Positions 42,987-51,705 of a DNA stretch of 64,000 nucleotides are shown piece after piece (positions within the stretch are counted from its first letter, which is position 1; every line of letters starts with the position of its first letter). A model generated the notes under the pieces. The model made no database searches and was not told where the DNA came from. It was given only the letters and a program-made list of their open reading frames with translations. Location: positions 62,001 to 126,000 of the forward strand of contig NZ_JAAVUZ010000006.1 in NCBI RefSeq assembly GCF_018449675.1, written 5' to 3'. Both the position numbers and the translations under genes were made by a program. Source of the stretch: Glaciihabitans sp. dw_435. GTDB taxonomy: Bacteria > Actinomycetota > Actinomycetes > Actinomycetales > Microbacteriaceae.

Positions 42987-44453
42987 GTGAAGTGGCGCTC
43001 AATCCTCAAGGTCTTTCCCACCGTCGTTCTGGTCATCGACATCATCATCCGCGTGCTCGCGGTCGCGGAGGTTCCCCGCAACCGCCGCCCCAGCTCGGCC
43101 ATGGCGTGGTTGCTCGCCATCTTCGTCGCGCCCATCCCGGGCACCATTCTGTTCGGCCTCCTCGGCAGTTCGAAGCTGCCCAAGGATCGTCGCGAAAAGC
43201 AGCGCGAGATCAACTCGCTGATCCTCGACGCCACCAAGGGCCTCGACAACTCGGCCGAAAGCTCGACCGAACCCCCGTGGCTCGGTTCGGTCGTGCACCT
43301 CAACCGCAAGCTCGGCTCGATGCCCTTGCTGCCGGGAAACACCGCCCACCTCTTCCCCGATTACAAGGCGTCGATCGCTGCCATGGCGCAGGCCGTGAAC
43401 GAGGCGACGAAGTACGTCCACGTCGAGTTCTACATTTTTGCCCGGGATGCCACGACCCACGAGTTTTTCGAAGCGCTGAAGGCCGCCGATGCCCGCGGTG
43501 TCACCGTCCGCGTGCTCTACGACCACTGGTCGACGATGCGGAACCCCAGTGGTCGCGCCACGCGCCAGTGGCTGCGCGACAACGCCATCCCCTTCGAGGA
43601 GATGCTTCCCTTCAAGCCGTTTAGCGGCAGCTGGCGCCGGCCCGACCTGCGCAATCACCGCAAGATCGTCGTCGTTGACGGCCAGGTGGCCTTCACCGGA
43701 TCGCAGAACATGATCGACCCGAGTTACAACAAGAAGGGCAACATTCGCCGCGGCCTGCAGTGGAAGGACCTCATGGTCCGGGTCGACGGACCCGCCGCCG
43801 CCGGACTCAACGCTCTCTTCATCACCGACTGGTACAGCGAGACCGGTGAGCTGCCCCTGCCCGGCGAAGACGACATCATCACCTCGCACACGACCCCCGA
43901 GGCGCTCGAGTGCCAGGTAGTGCCGAGCGGGCCCGGGTTCGAGGGTGAGAACAACCTCCGCCTGTTCAACGCGCTCGTCTACGGCGCGCAGGATCGGCTG
44001 ATCATCGCGAGCCCCTATTTTGTTCCGGATGACTCGATGCTCTATGCCATCACGACGGCCGCCGAGCGGGGTGTCGACGTGCAGCTGTTTGCCTGCGAGG
44101 TCGCCGACCAGATTGTGGTCTATCACGCACAGCGGTCGTACTACGAGACGCTCTTACGCTCGGGCGTGCGGATCTTCCTCTACGAAAAGCCGACCGTGCT
44201 GCATTCCAAGCACTTCACGGTGGACGGCACCGTCGCGGTGGTCGGCTCCAGCAACATGGACATGCGCTCCTTCAGCCTCAATTTCGAGGTGTCCCTCATG
44301 GTGCGGGGTGCAAGGTTCGTCGAACAACTGCGCGAGATCGAAGACTCCTACCGCGAATGCTCGCGCGAGATCTTCCTCGAGGACTGGCTGAAGCGGCCGG
44401 TTCCGTCCCAGGTGCTCGACAACGTGGCACGCCTGACCGCCGCCGTTCAGTAA
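42987..44453 (+). CDS. cls: Cardiolipin synthase 2 (PLD family)
   Basis: A 488-aa paralogue of the protein at 20382-21851, aligning along the whole length. It has two N-terminal helices, HKD motif 1 in NHRKIVVVDGQVAFTGSQNM and HKD motif 2 in HSKHFTVDGTVAVVGSSNMD, and the same LTAAVQ C-terminus. It is divergent from a TetR gene, unlike the first copy, so it may be induced under different conditions. GTG start at 42987. Confidence 0.92.
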   Translation: MKWRSILKVFPTVVLVIDIIIRVLAVAEVPRNRRPSSAMAWLLAIFVAPIPGTILFGLLGSSKLPKDRREKQREINSLILDATKGLDNSAESSTEPPWLGSVVHLNRKLGSMPLLPGNTAHLFPDYKASIAAMAQAVNEATKYVHVEFYIFARDATTHEFFEALKAADARGVTVRVLYDHWSTMRNPSGRATRQWLRDNAIPFEEMLPFKPFSGSWRRPDLRNHRKIVVVDGQVAFTGSQNMIDPSYNKKGNIRRGLQWKDLMVRVDGPAAAGLNALFITDWYSETGELPLPGEDDIITSHTTPEALECQVVPSGPGFEGENNLRLFNALVYGAQDRLIIASPYFVPDDSMLYAITTAAERGVDVQLFACEVADQIVVYHAQRSYYETLLRSGVRIFLYEKPTVLHSKHFTVDGTVAVVGSSNMDMRSFSLNFEVSLMVRGARFVEQLREIEDSYRECSREIFLEDWLKRPVPSQVLDNVARLTAAVQ

Positions 44454-44752
44454 CCGGATGCCCGCGCCCGTGCCGGCGCGACCGTGCGCGCTCGCCGATC
44501 CCGGCGTAGGGTTGCACGCGTGAATCCACGCATCTCGATCAGTCTGCCCACGGGGCGTCAGGAGGCTGCCGGCGATTTCCTCGCCGGCTCGAGATAACCC
44601 TGTTCCATCCATGCACTTCGGTGCGCTCCGGCGCACACAGCTTCCTCGCGAGAGAGCCACGGCTCGTGGCATCCGCTCGCCTGCAGCTCTTCCCAATGGA
44701 TTGAATTCCGCGCACGCGTCGCGCTGCGCGGGTTGAACAGATAGGCATTCAC
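44454..44752. other. 299-base gap with a hairpin and a possible 25-codon ORF
   Basis: GCCGGCGA (44568-44575) and TCGCCGGC (44581-44588) make an 8-bp hairpin downstream of cls2, possibly its terminator, although no T-run follows. A frame from GTG 44520 to TAA 44597 (NPRISISLPTGRQEAAGDFL) spans the hairpin and lacks a ribosome site, so I do not call it a gene. The right end holds the presumed promoter of the FBP gene. Confidence 0.4.
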
Positions 44753-45244
44753 ATGCGTCCCCTGACGGACACACTCATTCTCGGCTCCTTCGTTAACGCC
44801 TCGCAGCGCGAACGACAGAACCTCACGCTGCCGGCGGACCTGGGCGAACTCGCCTGGGACAAGATCGACTACCTCGGCTGGCACGACCGCAAGACACCCA
44901 ACCTCGGGCTCGTCGTCGCCGAAGTCGACGGTGCGCCGGTCGGCATCCTGCTGCGCCAGACCGACAGCAAGATTCGCAGCCGGCCACAGTGCACCTGGTG
45001 CGAGGACATCTACATTCCCAATGACGTGACGTTCTACAGTGTCAAGCGATCGGGGCAGGCCGGCCGCAACGGCAACACGGTGGGCACGCTCGTCTGCGCG
45101 AACTTCGAGTGCTCGTCGAACGTGCGCAAGCTGCCGCCCGTGGCCTACCTCGGGTTCGACGTCGAGGCGGCGCGCCTGCAGCGCATCGCGTCACTGCAGG
45201 AGCGCGTCGCGAACTTCGTGCGGGACATCCGCGACGGCGTGTAG
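44753..45244 (+). CDS. FBP-domain protein (FusB-like, EF-G-binding family)
   Basis: A 163-aa protein with a helical N-terminal part and a C-terminal treble-clef zinc finger: CTWCEDIY followed about 30 residues later by LVCANFECSSNVRK. This is the FBP domain of elongation factor G-binding proteins, some of which rescue ribosomes from fusidic acid. Actinobacterial versions are common and of unproven role. ATG 44753 gives a normal length. Confidence 0.9.
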   Translation: MRPLTDTLILGSFVNASQRERQNLTLPADLGELAWDKIDYLGWHDRKTPNLGLVVAEVDGAPVGILLRQTDSKIRSRPQCTWCEDIYIPNDVTFYSVKRSGQAGRNGNTVGTLVCANFECSSNVRKLPPVAYLGFDVEAARLQRIASLQERVANFVRDIRDGV

Positions 45245-45317
45245 CCCCATTCGACAGGGACGGGCGGCCGGATGACCCGGCCGCCCGTCTGTCGGCGGTG
45301 GCGAGTATGTTCGAGGC

Positions 45318-46043
45318 ATGTGCGGACGATTCGCAATGAGTAAAGAGACCGACGACCTCATCACCGAGTTCGTGGCCGAGGGCGGAGACTTTCGGGATTG
45401 GCGCCCGGGCTGGAACATCAGCCCGACCGACACGATCCCCGTGCTCTTTCGCTCGTCGAAGGGTGACGAGGAGCCCGTGCGGCGCCTCGAACCGGCCCGC
45501 TGGTCACTCGTGCCGTCGTGGTCGAGAGAGCTGAAGACCAAGTTCCCGACCTTCAACGCGCGCTCGGAGGGCATCACCGAGAAGGCGATGTGGAAGACAC
45601 CGATCAAGTCGCACCGTGCCCTTGTTCCGGCGTCGGGCTATTACGAGTGGCGCACCGACCCCGACACCAAGAAGAAGACTCCCTTCTATATTCACGCGGC
45701 CGCCGATGAGCTGTTGTTGTTCGCGGGTGTGTATTCGTGGTGGAAAGACCACAGCAAGGCCGAAGACGATCCCGATTCGTGGACGCTGACCGCGTCCATC
45801 CTCACGTCCTCGGCCGTCGACGAGCTGCTCGACATCCATGACCGCAACCCCGTGCCGCTTCCGCCGGAGTGGTGGGACACGTGGCTCGACCCGACGATCG
45901 AGGCCGACCAGCACTTCGTCGATGCTGCCGTCGACGCGGCCCTGCCCGTCGCCGAGAAACTCACAATCGACGAGGTCGCACCGATCCCGTTCAAGGGCGA
46001 CGGTCCCGAACTCATCCGTCCGGTGGGCAAGCCCTCGGCCTGA
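45318..46043 (+). CDS. SOS response-associated peptidase (SRAP/YedK family)
   Basis: A 241-aa SRAP protein. It begins MCGRFAM, so Cys2 is exposed after Met removal for covalent attachment to abasic sites. Other family blocks are GWNISPTDTIPVLF, FNARSEGITEKAMWKTPI and RALVPASGYYEW with the catalytic Glu. It protects abasic sites in single-stranded DNA. There is no LexA box in the 70 bases upstream that I could see. Confidence 0.93.
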   Translation: MCGRFAMSKETDDLITEFVAEGGDFRDWRPGWNISPTDTIPVLFRSSKGDEEPVRRLEPARWSLVPSWSRELKTKFPTFNARSEGITEKAMWKTPIKSHRALVPASGYYEWRTDPDTKKKTPFYIHAAADELLLFAGVYSWWKDHSKAEDDPDSWTLTASILTSSAVDELLDIHDRNPVPLPPEWWDTWLDPTIEADQHFVDAAVDAALPVAEKLTIDEVAPIPFKGDGPELIRPVGKPSA

Positions 46044-46084
46044 TGCTGCAGAGAGCCCGCCCACCGCCGATCATCGATCGGTGG

Positions 46085-47026
46085 TTATCTGCGGCTGGCC
46101 TGCAGCAGCAGGGCGCTGTCCAGTTCGTCCCGCGTGGGCGGCATCGCTCCCGGCCGGGAGACGGTGATGCTTGCACCGGTCAGGCTGGTGCGCGCCAACT
46201 CGCGCAGGGCGTGCTCGTCGAACGTTCCGGTCAGAACCGTGGTCTGCAACTCATCACGCACGAGGCCATAGAGCAGGGCTGACATGAACGCGTCGCCCGC
46301 CCCGATCGTGTCCGCGACCATCACCGGCACTGCCGGCACCTGAATGCGCGCGGAACCCGAGGCGAGAAACGCCCCCTGAGCACCCAGGGTGACCGCCAGC
46401 AGGCTCACGCCCAGATCCAGAATGTGGTCGCACACCTCGTTGACCGACATCCCCGGGTAGAGCCACGCGGCATCGTCGTCGCTCAGCTTCACGATGTGCG
46501 CGCACTCCGCGAGGTGCTCGACGCGCTGGAGGGCGGCACGACGGTCGCCCATCACCGCGGGGCGCACGTTCGGGTCGTAGCTGAGGATGGCCCGCAGCGG
46601 CGGCTCCTCGAAGAGCTGCGTCACAGCGTGCTGGCCGGGCTCGCGCATCGCCGCGATCGACCCGGTGTGGATGAACTCGGCGTGCGGTACCTCCGGCAGC
46701 GGTGGCATTGTCCACTCGACGTCGAACCAGTATTCGGCCGATCCGTCGGGCTGCAGCACCGCCTCGGCAGTCGAGGTCTTCCGGGCGAATCCCTCTGGCC
46801 TCAGCACCGTCACGTGCGCCGAGTCGAGGTGTGACGCCAGCAGCGCCCCGTGATCGTCCTCACCGAACTCGGTCAGCAGTGCCGTTTCCACACCGAGACG
46901 CCCGAGCCCGAAGGCCACGTTGAGCGGGCTGCCTCCCGGATGCTCGTCGCGCAGCGACCCGCTGCTCACCACGTCGACAAGCGACTCTCCGACGACGAGC
47001 ACCGTGTGATCGTGCGTTGTAGTCAT
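46085..47026 (-). CDS. PfkB-family sugar kinase (fructokinase-like)
   Basis: A 313-aa ribokinase-fold kinase with PfkB signature 1 HPGGSPLNVAFGLGRLGVET and signature 2 DTIGAGDAFMSALLYG containing the catalytic Asp. It lies downstream of a sugar ABC transporter operon on the same strand and would phosphorylate the imported sugar; fructose is the best guess. ATG 47026 is preferred to GTG 47032, because GAGGAG overlaps the GTG but is five bases from the ATG. Confidence 0.9.
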   Translation of the reverse strand: MTTTHDHTVLVVGESLVDVVSSGSLRDEHPGGSPLNVAFGLGRLGVETALLTEFGEDDHGALLASHLDSAHVTVLRPEGFARKTSTAEAVLQPDGSAEYWFDVEWTMPPLPEVPHAEFIHTGSIAAMREPGQHAVTQLFEEPPLRAILSYDPNVRPAVMGDRRAALQRVEHLAECAHIVKLSDDDAAWLYPGMSVNEVCDHILDLGVSLLAVTLGAQGAFLASGSARIQVPAVPVMVADTIGAGDAFMSALLYGLVRDELQTTVLTGTFDEHALRELARTSLTGASITVSRPGAMPPTRDELDSALLLQASRR

Positions 47027-47076
47027 AACCACTCCTCATTGAGCAAGAAATACAAAACATGTGGACGGCGGATGCC

Positions 47077-47418
47077 TCAGAGCCGAACCAATTGCGTCAG
47101 CACTGACGCGTCTTCCACGATCAGGCTACTGAGCGAGGCGTTAAAGCGCGCCCCGTAGTCAGCGGCGAGATGATCTGCAAAGGCCGACCTGTCGCGGTAC
47201 TCCTCGTAGACGAAGAACGCCGCGGGATCCTCGAGCTTGTGGTGCGCGAGGAATGCCAGATTTCCCGGCTCCCCGCGCACCCTCGCGGTGAGGTCCCGCA
47301 ATAGTTCCTCGACGGCGGCCTCCCTGCCTGGCAGGGCGGTGAACTCGGCGTAGAGGGTGACCGCCGGCGGAACGGTCACCCCTGTCCGTGCATCATCCGC
47401 CAGCGGCGGCTCGGTCAT
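47077..47418 (-). CDS. Antibiotic-biosynthesis-monooxygenase-fold protein
   Basis: A 113-aa dimeric alpha/beta-barrel type protein: VTLYAEFTALPGREAAVEEL, EPGNLAFLAHHKLEDPAAFF and VYEEYRDRSAFADHL match the ABM/YgiN group of quinol monooxygenase-like enzymes. Its ATG overlaps the ABC ATPase stop (ATGA), so it belongs to the sugar uptake operon. A mutarotase- or isomerase-like role on the sugar is possible because this fold is shared with sugar mutarotases; that is inference. Confidence 0.82.
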   Translation of the reverse strand: MTEPPLADDARTGVTVPPAVTLYAEFTALPGREAAVEELLRDLTARVRGEPGNLAFLAHHKLEDPAAFFVYEEYRDRSAFADHLAADYGARFNASLSSLIVEDASVLTQLVRL

Positions 47419-48215
47419 GCGCTGGCGGCTCCCGTCATGATGGCGACAGCCTCAGTCATGTTGTGAGACTTCGGCGTGATGGTCGCCGCGCGCTTTCCGA
47501 GCCGCTGAATGTGAATGCGGTCGGCCACGTCAAACACGTTGGGCATGTTGTGGCTGACCAGAATCACCGGGATGCCCTCGTCACGAAGTCGCCGGATGAG
47601 ATCGAGCACCTGGTTCGTCTCCCGCACGCCGAGTGCCGCGGTCGGTTCATCCAGAACCACCACCTTCGATCCGAAGGCGGCCGCCCGGGCGACGGCAACG
47701 GCCTGCCGCTGACCCCCGGACAGGTTCTCGATCGCGACAGTCACGTCCTGCAGGGTCGAGATGCCCAGCCGGTCGAGCTCCGCCTTGGCGTTCTTGCGCA
47801 TGAGTTTCGAGTCGAGCACGCGGAAGACGCTCCCGAGGATGCCCGGTTTGCGCAGTTCCCGACCGAGGTAGAGGTTGGAGGCGATGTCCAGCGCGGGGGA
47901 CACGGCGAGGCCCTGGTAGACGGTCTCGACGCCGAACTGCTTCGCGTCCTGCGGACGCTTGAAGCTCATCTGTCGTCCGTTGAGCCAGATCTCGCCGCCG
48001 TCCGGAACCTCGGCGCCGGTGAGGCACTTGATGAGCGTGGACTTGCCCGCGCCGTTGTCGCCGATGACCGCGAGCACTTCGCCCTGGTACAACTCGATGT
48101 CGACGCCGTCGAGTCCGACGACCTTGCCATAGGTCTTCACGAGACCGGTGGCCTTGAGCACCGGCTGCGTGTAGGGCAGCGTCGATGCGGGACGGGATGA
48201 GTCGGTGGTGGTCAA
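47415..48215 (-). CDS. Sugar ABC transporter ATP-binding protein (single ABC domain)
   Basis: About 266 aa with one ABC domain: Walker A GDNGAGKST, Q-loop region VYQGLAVSPALD, signature LSGGQRQAVAVARA and Walker B VVVLDEPTAALG. Ribose-type importers usually have two fused domains (about 500 aa); the single-domain form is that of FrcA-like fructose systems. TTG 48215 is chosen: TTGA overlaps the permease stop and AAAGG stands seven bases upstream. GTG 48236 in frame is the alternative. Confidence 0.9.
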   Translation of the reverse strand: MTTTDSSRPASTLPYTQPVLKATGLVKTYGKVVGLDGVDIELYQGEVLAVIGDNGAGKSTLIKCLTGAEVPDGGEIWLNGRQMSFKRPQDAKQFGVETVYQGLAVSPALDIASNLYLGRELRKPGILGSVFRVLDSKLMRKNAKAELDRLGISTLQDVTVAIENLSGGQRQAVAVARAAAFGSKVVVLDEPTAALGVRETNQVLDLIRRLRDEGIPVILVSHNMPNVFDVADRIHIQRLGKRAATITPKSHNMTEAVAIMTGAASA

Positions 48216-49273
48216 TTTCGTACCTTTCTGATCCACTGGTCGAGCGAGACGGCCACGATGACGAGAATGCCGACGGCGAGTGTTTGGTAGAGCACATCCA
48301 GTCCGGCCAGGGCCAGACCGTTGCGGAAGACGCCGACGATGAGGGCACCGAGCAGCGACCCCCAGAGGGTGCCGCGACCACCGAAGAGGCTGGTGCCGCC
48401 GATCACGACTGCCGTGATGGAGTCGAGGTTGAGGTCGGTGCCGGCGTTCGGGCTTGCCGCGTCGGCCCGGCCGATCTGGATCCAGGCGCCGACCGCGAGG
48501 ATCGCGCCGGCCACCACGTAGACGCTGAGGAGCACGCGGTTGACCCGGATACCGGTCAGGCGCGCAGCCTCCTTGTCGTCACCGACCGCGTACACGTGGC
48601 GACCCCACGCGGTGCGGCCCATCACAAACGCCATCACGATGTAGAGCACCAGCATCAGCACGACACCGTAGGTGATCCCGACGCCGACGACGGGGAAGGT
48701 CGTGCCGGTCCACGTGATGAGGCCGGGGATGTCCGTGCCCACCACCGAGGCGCTGTTGGAGTGCAGCAGGGTGATCGCCAGGAAAATGTTGAGGGTTCCC
48801 AGCGTCACGATGAACGGTGGCAGCTTGAGTCTCGTCACGAGCACGCCGTTCAGTCCGCCGGCCGCGAGACCGACGATGAGACCGAGCAGCAGGGCGAGCG
48901 GCGCGGGCACGCCGTTTCTCGCCGCGGTCTGCGCCATCACCATCGATGCCAGCACCATGATCGCTCCGACCGAGAGGTCGATGCCAGCGGTGAGGATGAC
49001 GAGCGTCTGGGCGATCGCCAGCGTTCCGACGACGGCCACCTGCTGCGTGATGAGCGACAGGTTGTTGACGAAGAAGAAGCGCGGGCTGATGATGCCAAAG
49101 ATGACGATGGCGACCACCAGCACGATGGCGGGGCTGAGCGCCGGGTAGCGGTGCAGCAGGTTGCGGAGCCGGCTGATCGGCGTGCTGCGGTCGAGGAACT
49201 CCGACGCCAGGTCGTGCTGCGCCGGGGGAGGCCCCGCCGGTGGCGGGTTGGTTTGGGCGGTATCTGTGGTCAC
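48212..49273 (-). CDS. Sugar ABC transporter permease (RbsC/FrcC-like)
   Basis: A 353-aa membrane protein with about eight to ten helices after a 40-residue cytoplasmic N-terminus rich in Pro (NPPPAGPPPAQHD). Family blocks: TLVILTAGIDLSVGAIMVLA, LPPFIVTLGTLNIF, and the EAA-like coupling region YAVGDDKEAARLTGIRV. A later NLDSITAVVIGGTSLFGGRGTL is typical of the branched sugar permease group. Its stop overlaps the ATPase start; the binding-protein gene is upstream by 75 bases. Confidence 0.93.
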   Translation of the reverse strand: MTTDTAQTNPPPAGPPPAQHDLASEFLDRSTPISRLRNLLHRYPALSPAIVLVVAIVIFGIISPRFFFVNNLSLITQQVAVVGTLAIAQTLVILTAGIDLSVGAIMVLASMVMAQTAARNGVPAPLALLLGLIVGLAAGGLNGVLVTRLKLPPFIVTLGTLNIFLAITLLHSNSASVVGTDIPGLITWTGTTFPVVGVGITYGVVLMLVLYIVMAFVMGRTAWGRHVYAVGDDKEAARLTGIRVNRVLLSVYVVAGAILAVGAWIQIGRADAASPNAGTDLNLDSITAVVIGGTSLFGGRGTLWGSLLGALIVGVFRNGLALAGLDVLYQTLAVGILVIVAVSLDQWIRKVRN

Positions 49274-49348
49274 GATAATCTCCTGAACTGCGTTGTTCGT
49301 GTCGTTCCTTGTGGTGGTGCGGATGCGGTGAGCGGATGACCCGTGCGG

Positions 49349-50485
49349 TTACTCACCCCAGCAGATCTTCGATCCCTCGTTGCTGGTGATGCTCGGGATT
49401 CCGGCGACGGCCTTGTCGGTCACCAGCTGTGATCCCGTGTTGAAGAAGTCCAGCCCGCTCGACACGCTCGGCTTTTCCCCGGTCTTCGCGAGCTTGACGA
49501 TCGCTTCCATGCCGAGCTCGGCCATCTTTGAGGGGTACTGCTGGCTGGTGGCGCCGATGATTCCCTCGCCGACTTCCTTCACTCCGGTGCATCCGCCGTC
49601 AATCGACACGAGGATGGTGTCCTTCTCCTTGCCGGCCGCCTTCAGCGCCTGGTAGGCGCCGTATCCGGCGGGCTCGTTGATCGAGTAGACGACGTTGATG
49701 TCGGGGTTCTTGCTGAGCAGCGTCTCCATCGCGGTGCGGCCGTCGCCCTGGTCGCCGTTCGACGCCTGGTTGCCGGCGATGGTGTACGTGCCGCCCTTGC
49801 CTCCGGTGTAGGTGCCGGTCTTGTCTTCGTCACCGTTCTTGGTCTTGTCTTTGGTGTCGATGCCCATGCCGGTGAGGAAGCCCTGGTCGCGGTCGTAGTC
49901 GACGGTGGCGACCTGGTTGGCGAAGAGGTCGACGAGGCCGATGACCGCTTCCTTGCCGTCGAGCTGGGCGGCTGCCCACTTGCCGATGGCCTCACCCGCG
50001 GCGAAGTTGTCGGTGGCAAAGGTGATGTCGACGACGTCGGCGGGGTCCGGTGCGGTGTCGAGGGCGATCACGAAGATGCCCGCATCCCGTGCCTTGGTGA
50101 TGGCGGAGTTGACGCTGGAGTCGGTCGGGGTGATGAGGATCCCCTTGTCGCCCCGCGAGATCGAGTCCTCGATGGCCTGGATCTGGGTGGTCGCGTCGCC
50201 GTCCTGTTTGCCCGCGGCGAGGGTGAGCGAGACGCCGTCCTTATCGGCGGCGGCCTTCGCGGCATCCTCCATCGACACGAAGTAGGGATTGGTCGTGGTT
50301 TTCACGATCAGGGCGACGCCGATGTCGCCGTCGGCGCCGGGGCTGCTCTCCTGACATGCGGTGAGAGACAGGCCGGCGAGGGCGGTGACGGCGACGGCTG
50401 CGGCGATACGGCGGCCGTGGCGGCGGATGGTGGAACCGGTCGCGCGGCTGCTCGCGAGCGCGATCTGCGGGGACATGCGATTCAT
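49349..50485 (-). CDS. Sugar ABC transporter substrate-binding lipoprotein
   Basis: A 378-aa type I periplasmic-binding protein. The signal ends in lipobox LSLTAC with lipidated Cys44. The mature part starts IGVALIVKTTTNPYFVSMED and contains LITPTDSSVNSAITKARDAG and SIDGGCTGVKEVGEGIIGAT, characteristic of ribose/fructose-type binding proteins. A cysteine pair (Cys in GGCTG and the terminal ICWGE) may form a disulfide. ATG 50485 has CAGGAGG eight bases upstream. First gene of the operon. Confidence 0.93.
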   Translation of the reverse strand: MNRMSPQIALASSRATGSTIRRHGRRIAAAVAVTALAGLSLTACQESSPGADGDIGVALIVKTTTNPYFVSMEDAAKAAADKDGVSLTLAAGKQDGDATTQIQAIEDSISRGDKGILITPTDSSVNSAITKARDAGIFVIALDTAPDPADVVDITFATDNFAAGEAIGKWAAAQLDGKEAVIGLVDLFANQVATVDYDRDQGFLTGMGIDTKDKTKNGDEDKTGTYTGGKGGTYTIAGNQASNGDQGDGRTAMETLLSKNPDINVVYSINEPAGYGAYQALKAAGKEKDTILVSIDGGCTGVKEVGEGIIGATSQQYPSKMAELGMEAIVKLAKTGEKPSVSSGLDFFNTGSQLVTDKAVAGIPSITSNEGSKICWGE

Positions 50486-50521
50486 CGTTGAACCTCCTGG
50501 TTGGGGCGGAACTCGCGTTCC

Positions 50522-50535
50522 TGACATCGGTGTCA
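50522..50535. promoter_or_regulatory. LacI-type operator 1 (sugar operon side)
   Basis: TGACATCGGTGTCA is a palindrome with the LacI-typical central CG. It lies 36 bases upstream of the binding-protein start, in the divergent region with the LacI gene. Its arms TGACA/TGTCA recur exactly in the site at 50601. Confidence 0.8.
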
Positions 50536-50600
50536 ATTAACGGTCTTATGGCATGGGAGGTTGTAGAGTCAAGGCCATGCCCGCATTGATGTGCGAATTG

Positions 50601-50614
50601 TGACACTGATGTCA
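50601..50614. promoter_or_regulatory. LacI-type operator 2 overlapping the regulator start
   Basis: TGACACTGATGTCA has the same TGACA/TGTCA arms as the site at 50522, 79 bases away centre to centre. The ATG of the regulator gene (50609) is inside the right half. Binding would block the regulator's own expression, and the two sites could support a looped repressor complex. Confidence 0.75.
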
Positions 50615-51658
50615 GATTCGATTAGTACGCCCCAGAAGCCGCAGCGACGCGCCACGATGAGGGATGTCGCACGGCTGGCCGGTGTTGGAATGAAGACAGT
50701 CTCGCGCGTGATCAACTCCGAGCCGAACGTCTCCGCCACCACGCTGGCACGGGTCGAAGACGCAATCGCGCGCCTCAACTACGAACCGGACGTGCACGCC
50801 GGAAGCCTGCGTCGCACGGGCGGACTCACCCGAACGATCGGACTTCTCGTTGGCAGTGTGGCGAACCCGTTCTCGGGCTCCATTCACCGCGCGGTCGAGG
50901 ACGTCGCCACCGAGCGCGGCTTCGCCGTCTTCGCCTCAAGCCTCGACGAAGACCCGTCCCGGGAGCGCGTGGCGGTGTCGGCTTTTCTCCAGCGACGGGT
51001 CGACGGTCTGATTCTCACCCGCATCGGTCCGAGCCAGGGCTACCTGCTGCCCGAGCAGCAGCACGGCACTCCGCTCGTGTTCGTCGACCGGCCGGCCGTC
51101 GGCATTGACGCCGACACTGTGGTGTCAGACAACGTGGGGGGATCGGCACTCGCGACCCGCAGGCTTCTCGACCTCGGACACCGCCGCATCGCCTTCCTCG
51201 GCGATCGCCCGGACATTTGGACCATGGGCCAGCGGCGGCAGGGATTTCTCGAGGAGCTCGGCCGCGCCGGCGTCTCCACCAACGACGCTCCGGTCATCGA
51301 CCACCTCGAAGACGAGGTCCAGACGTACCGGGCGGCGACGGCCCTGCTGTCGGGTCCCCACCCACCGTCGGCGATCTTCAGCAGTCAGAACCTCATCACG
51401 ATCGGCGTGATCCGGGCGCTGCGTGATCTCGGGCTGCAGCGAAGAGTCGCCCTGATCGGGTTTGACGACGTCCCCATGGCCGACCTCCTCGAGCCCGGCA
51501 TTTCGGTCGTGGCCCAGGACCCGGAGGCGATCGGTGCTGCTGCAGCGCGCCACCTATTCGCCCGTCTCGACGGCGACGAGGAGCCGAGCCACACGACGGT
51601 CATCCCCACGCGGTTCATCGAGCGGGGTTCGGGCGAGATTGCCCCGGTGGGCGGGTAG
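50609..51658 (+). CDS. LacI-family regulator of the sugar uptake operon
   Basis: A 349-aa regulator. HTH and hinge: TMRDVARLAGVGMKTVSRVI and ARLNYEPDVHAGSLRRTGG. The effector domain runs to about residue 340 (TIGLLVGSVANPFSGSIHRA, VVSDNVGGSALATRRLLDLG). It is divergent from the sugar ABC operon and its presumed operators lie between them. ATG 50609 is chosen; GTG 50591 in frame would add six residues and lie outside the operator. No ribosome site is visible for either. Confidence 0.9.
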   Translation: MSDSISTPQKPQRRATMRDVARLAGVGMKTVSRVINSEPNVSATTLARVEDAIARLNYEPDVHAGSLRRTGGLTRTIGLLVGSVANPFSGSIHRAVEDVATERGFAVFASSLDEDPSRERVAVSAFLQRRVDGLILTRIGPSQGYLLPEQQHGTPLVFVDRPAVGIDADTVVSDNVGGSALATRRLLDLGHRRIAFLGDRPDIWTMGQRRQGFLEELGRAGVSTNDAPVIDHLEDEVQTYRAATALLSGPHPPSAIFSSQNLITIGVIRALRDLGLQRRVALIGFDDVPMADLLEPGISVVAQDPEAIGAAAARHLFARLDGDEEPSHTTVIPTRFIERGSGEIAPVGG

Positions 51659-51705
51659 GCCCGCTCCGGGGCATCCCGAATCCCGGCCGTCGGCCGATGG
51701 AATGG

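Noticed and set aside
44520-44597. 25-codon ORF NPRISISLPTGRQEAAGDFL
   Set aside because: It spans a hairpin that is better explained as the cls2 terminator and lacks a ribosome site.
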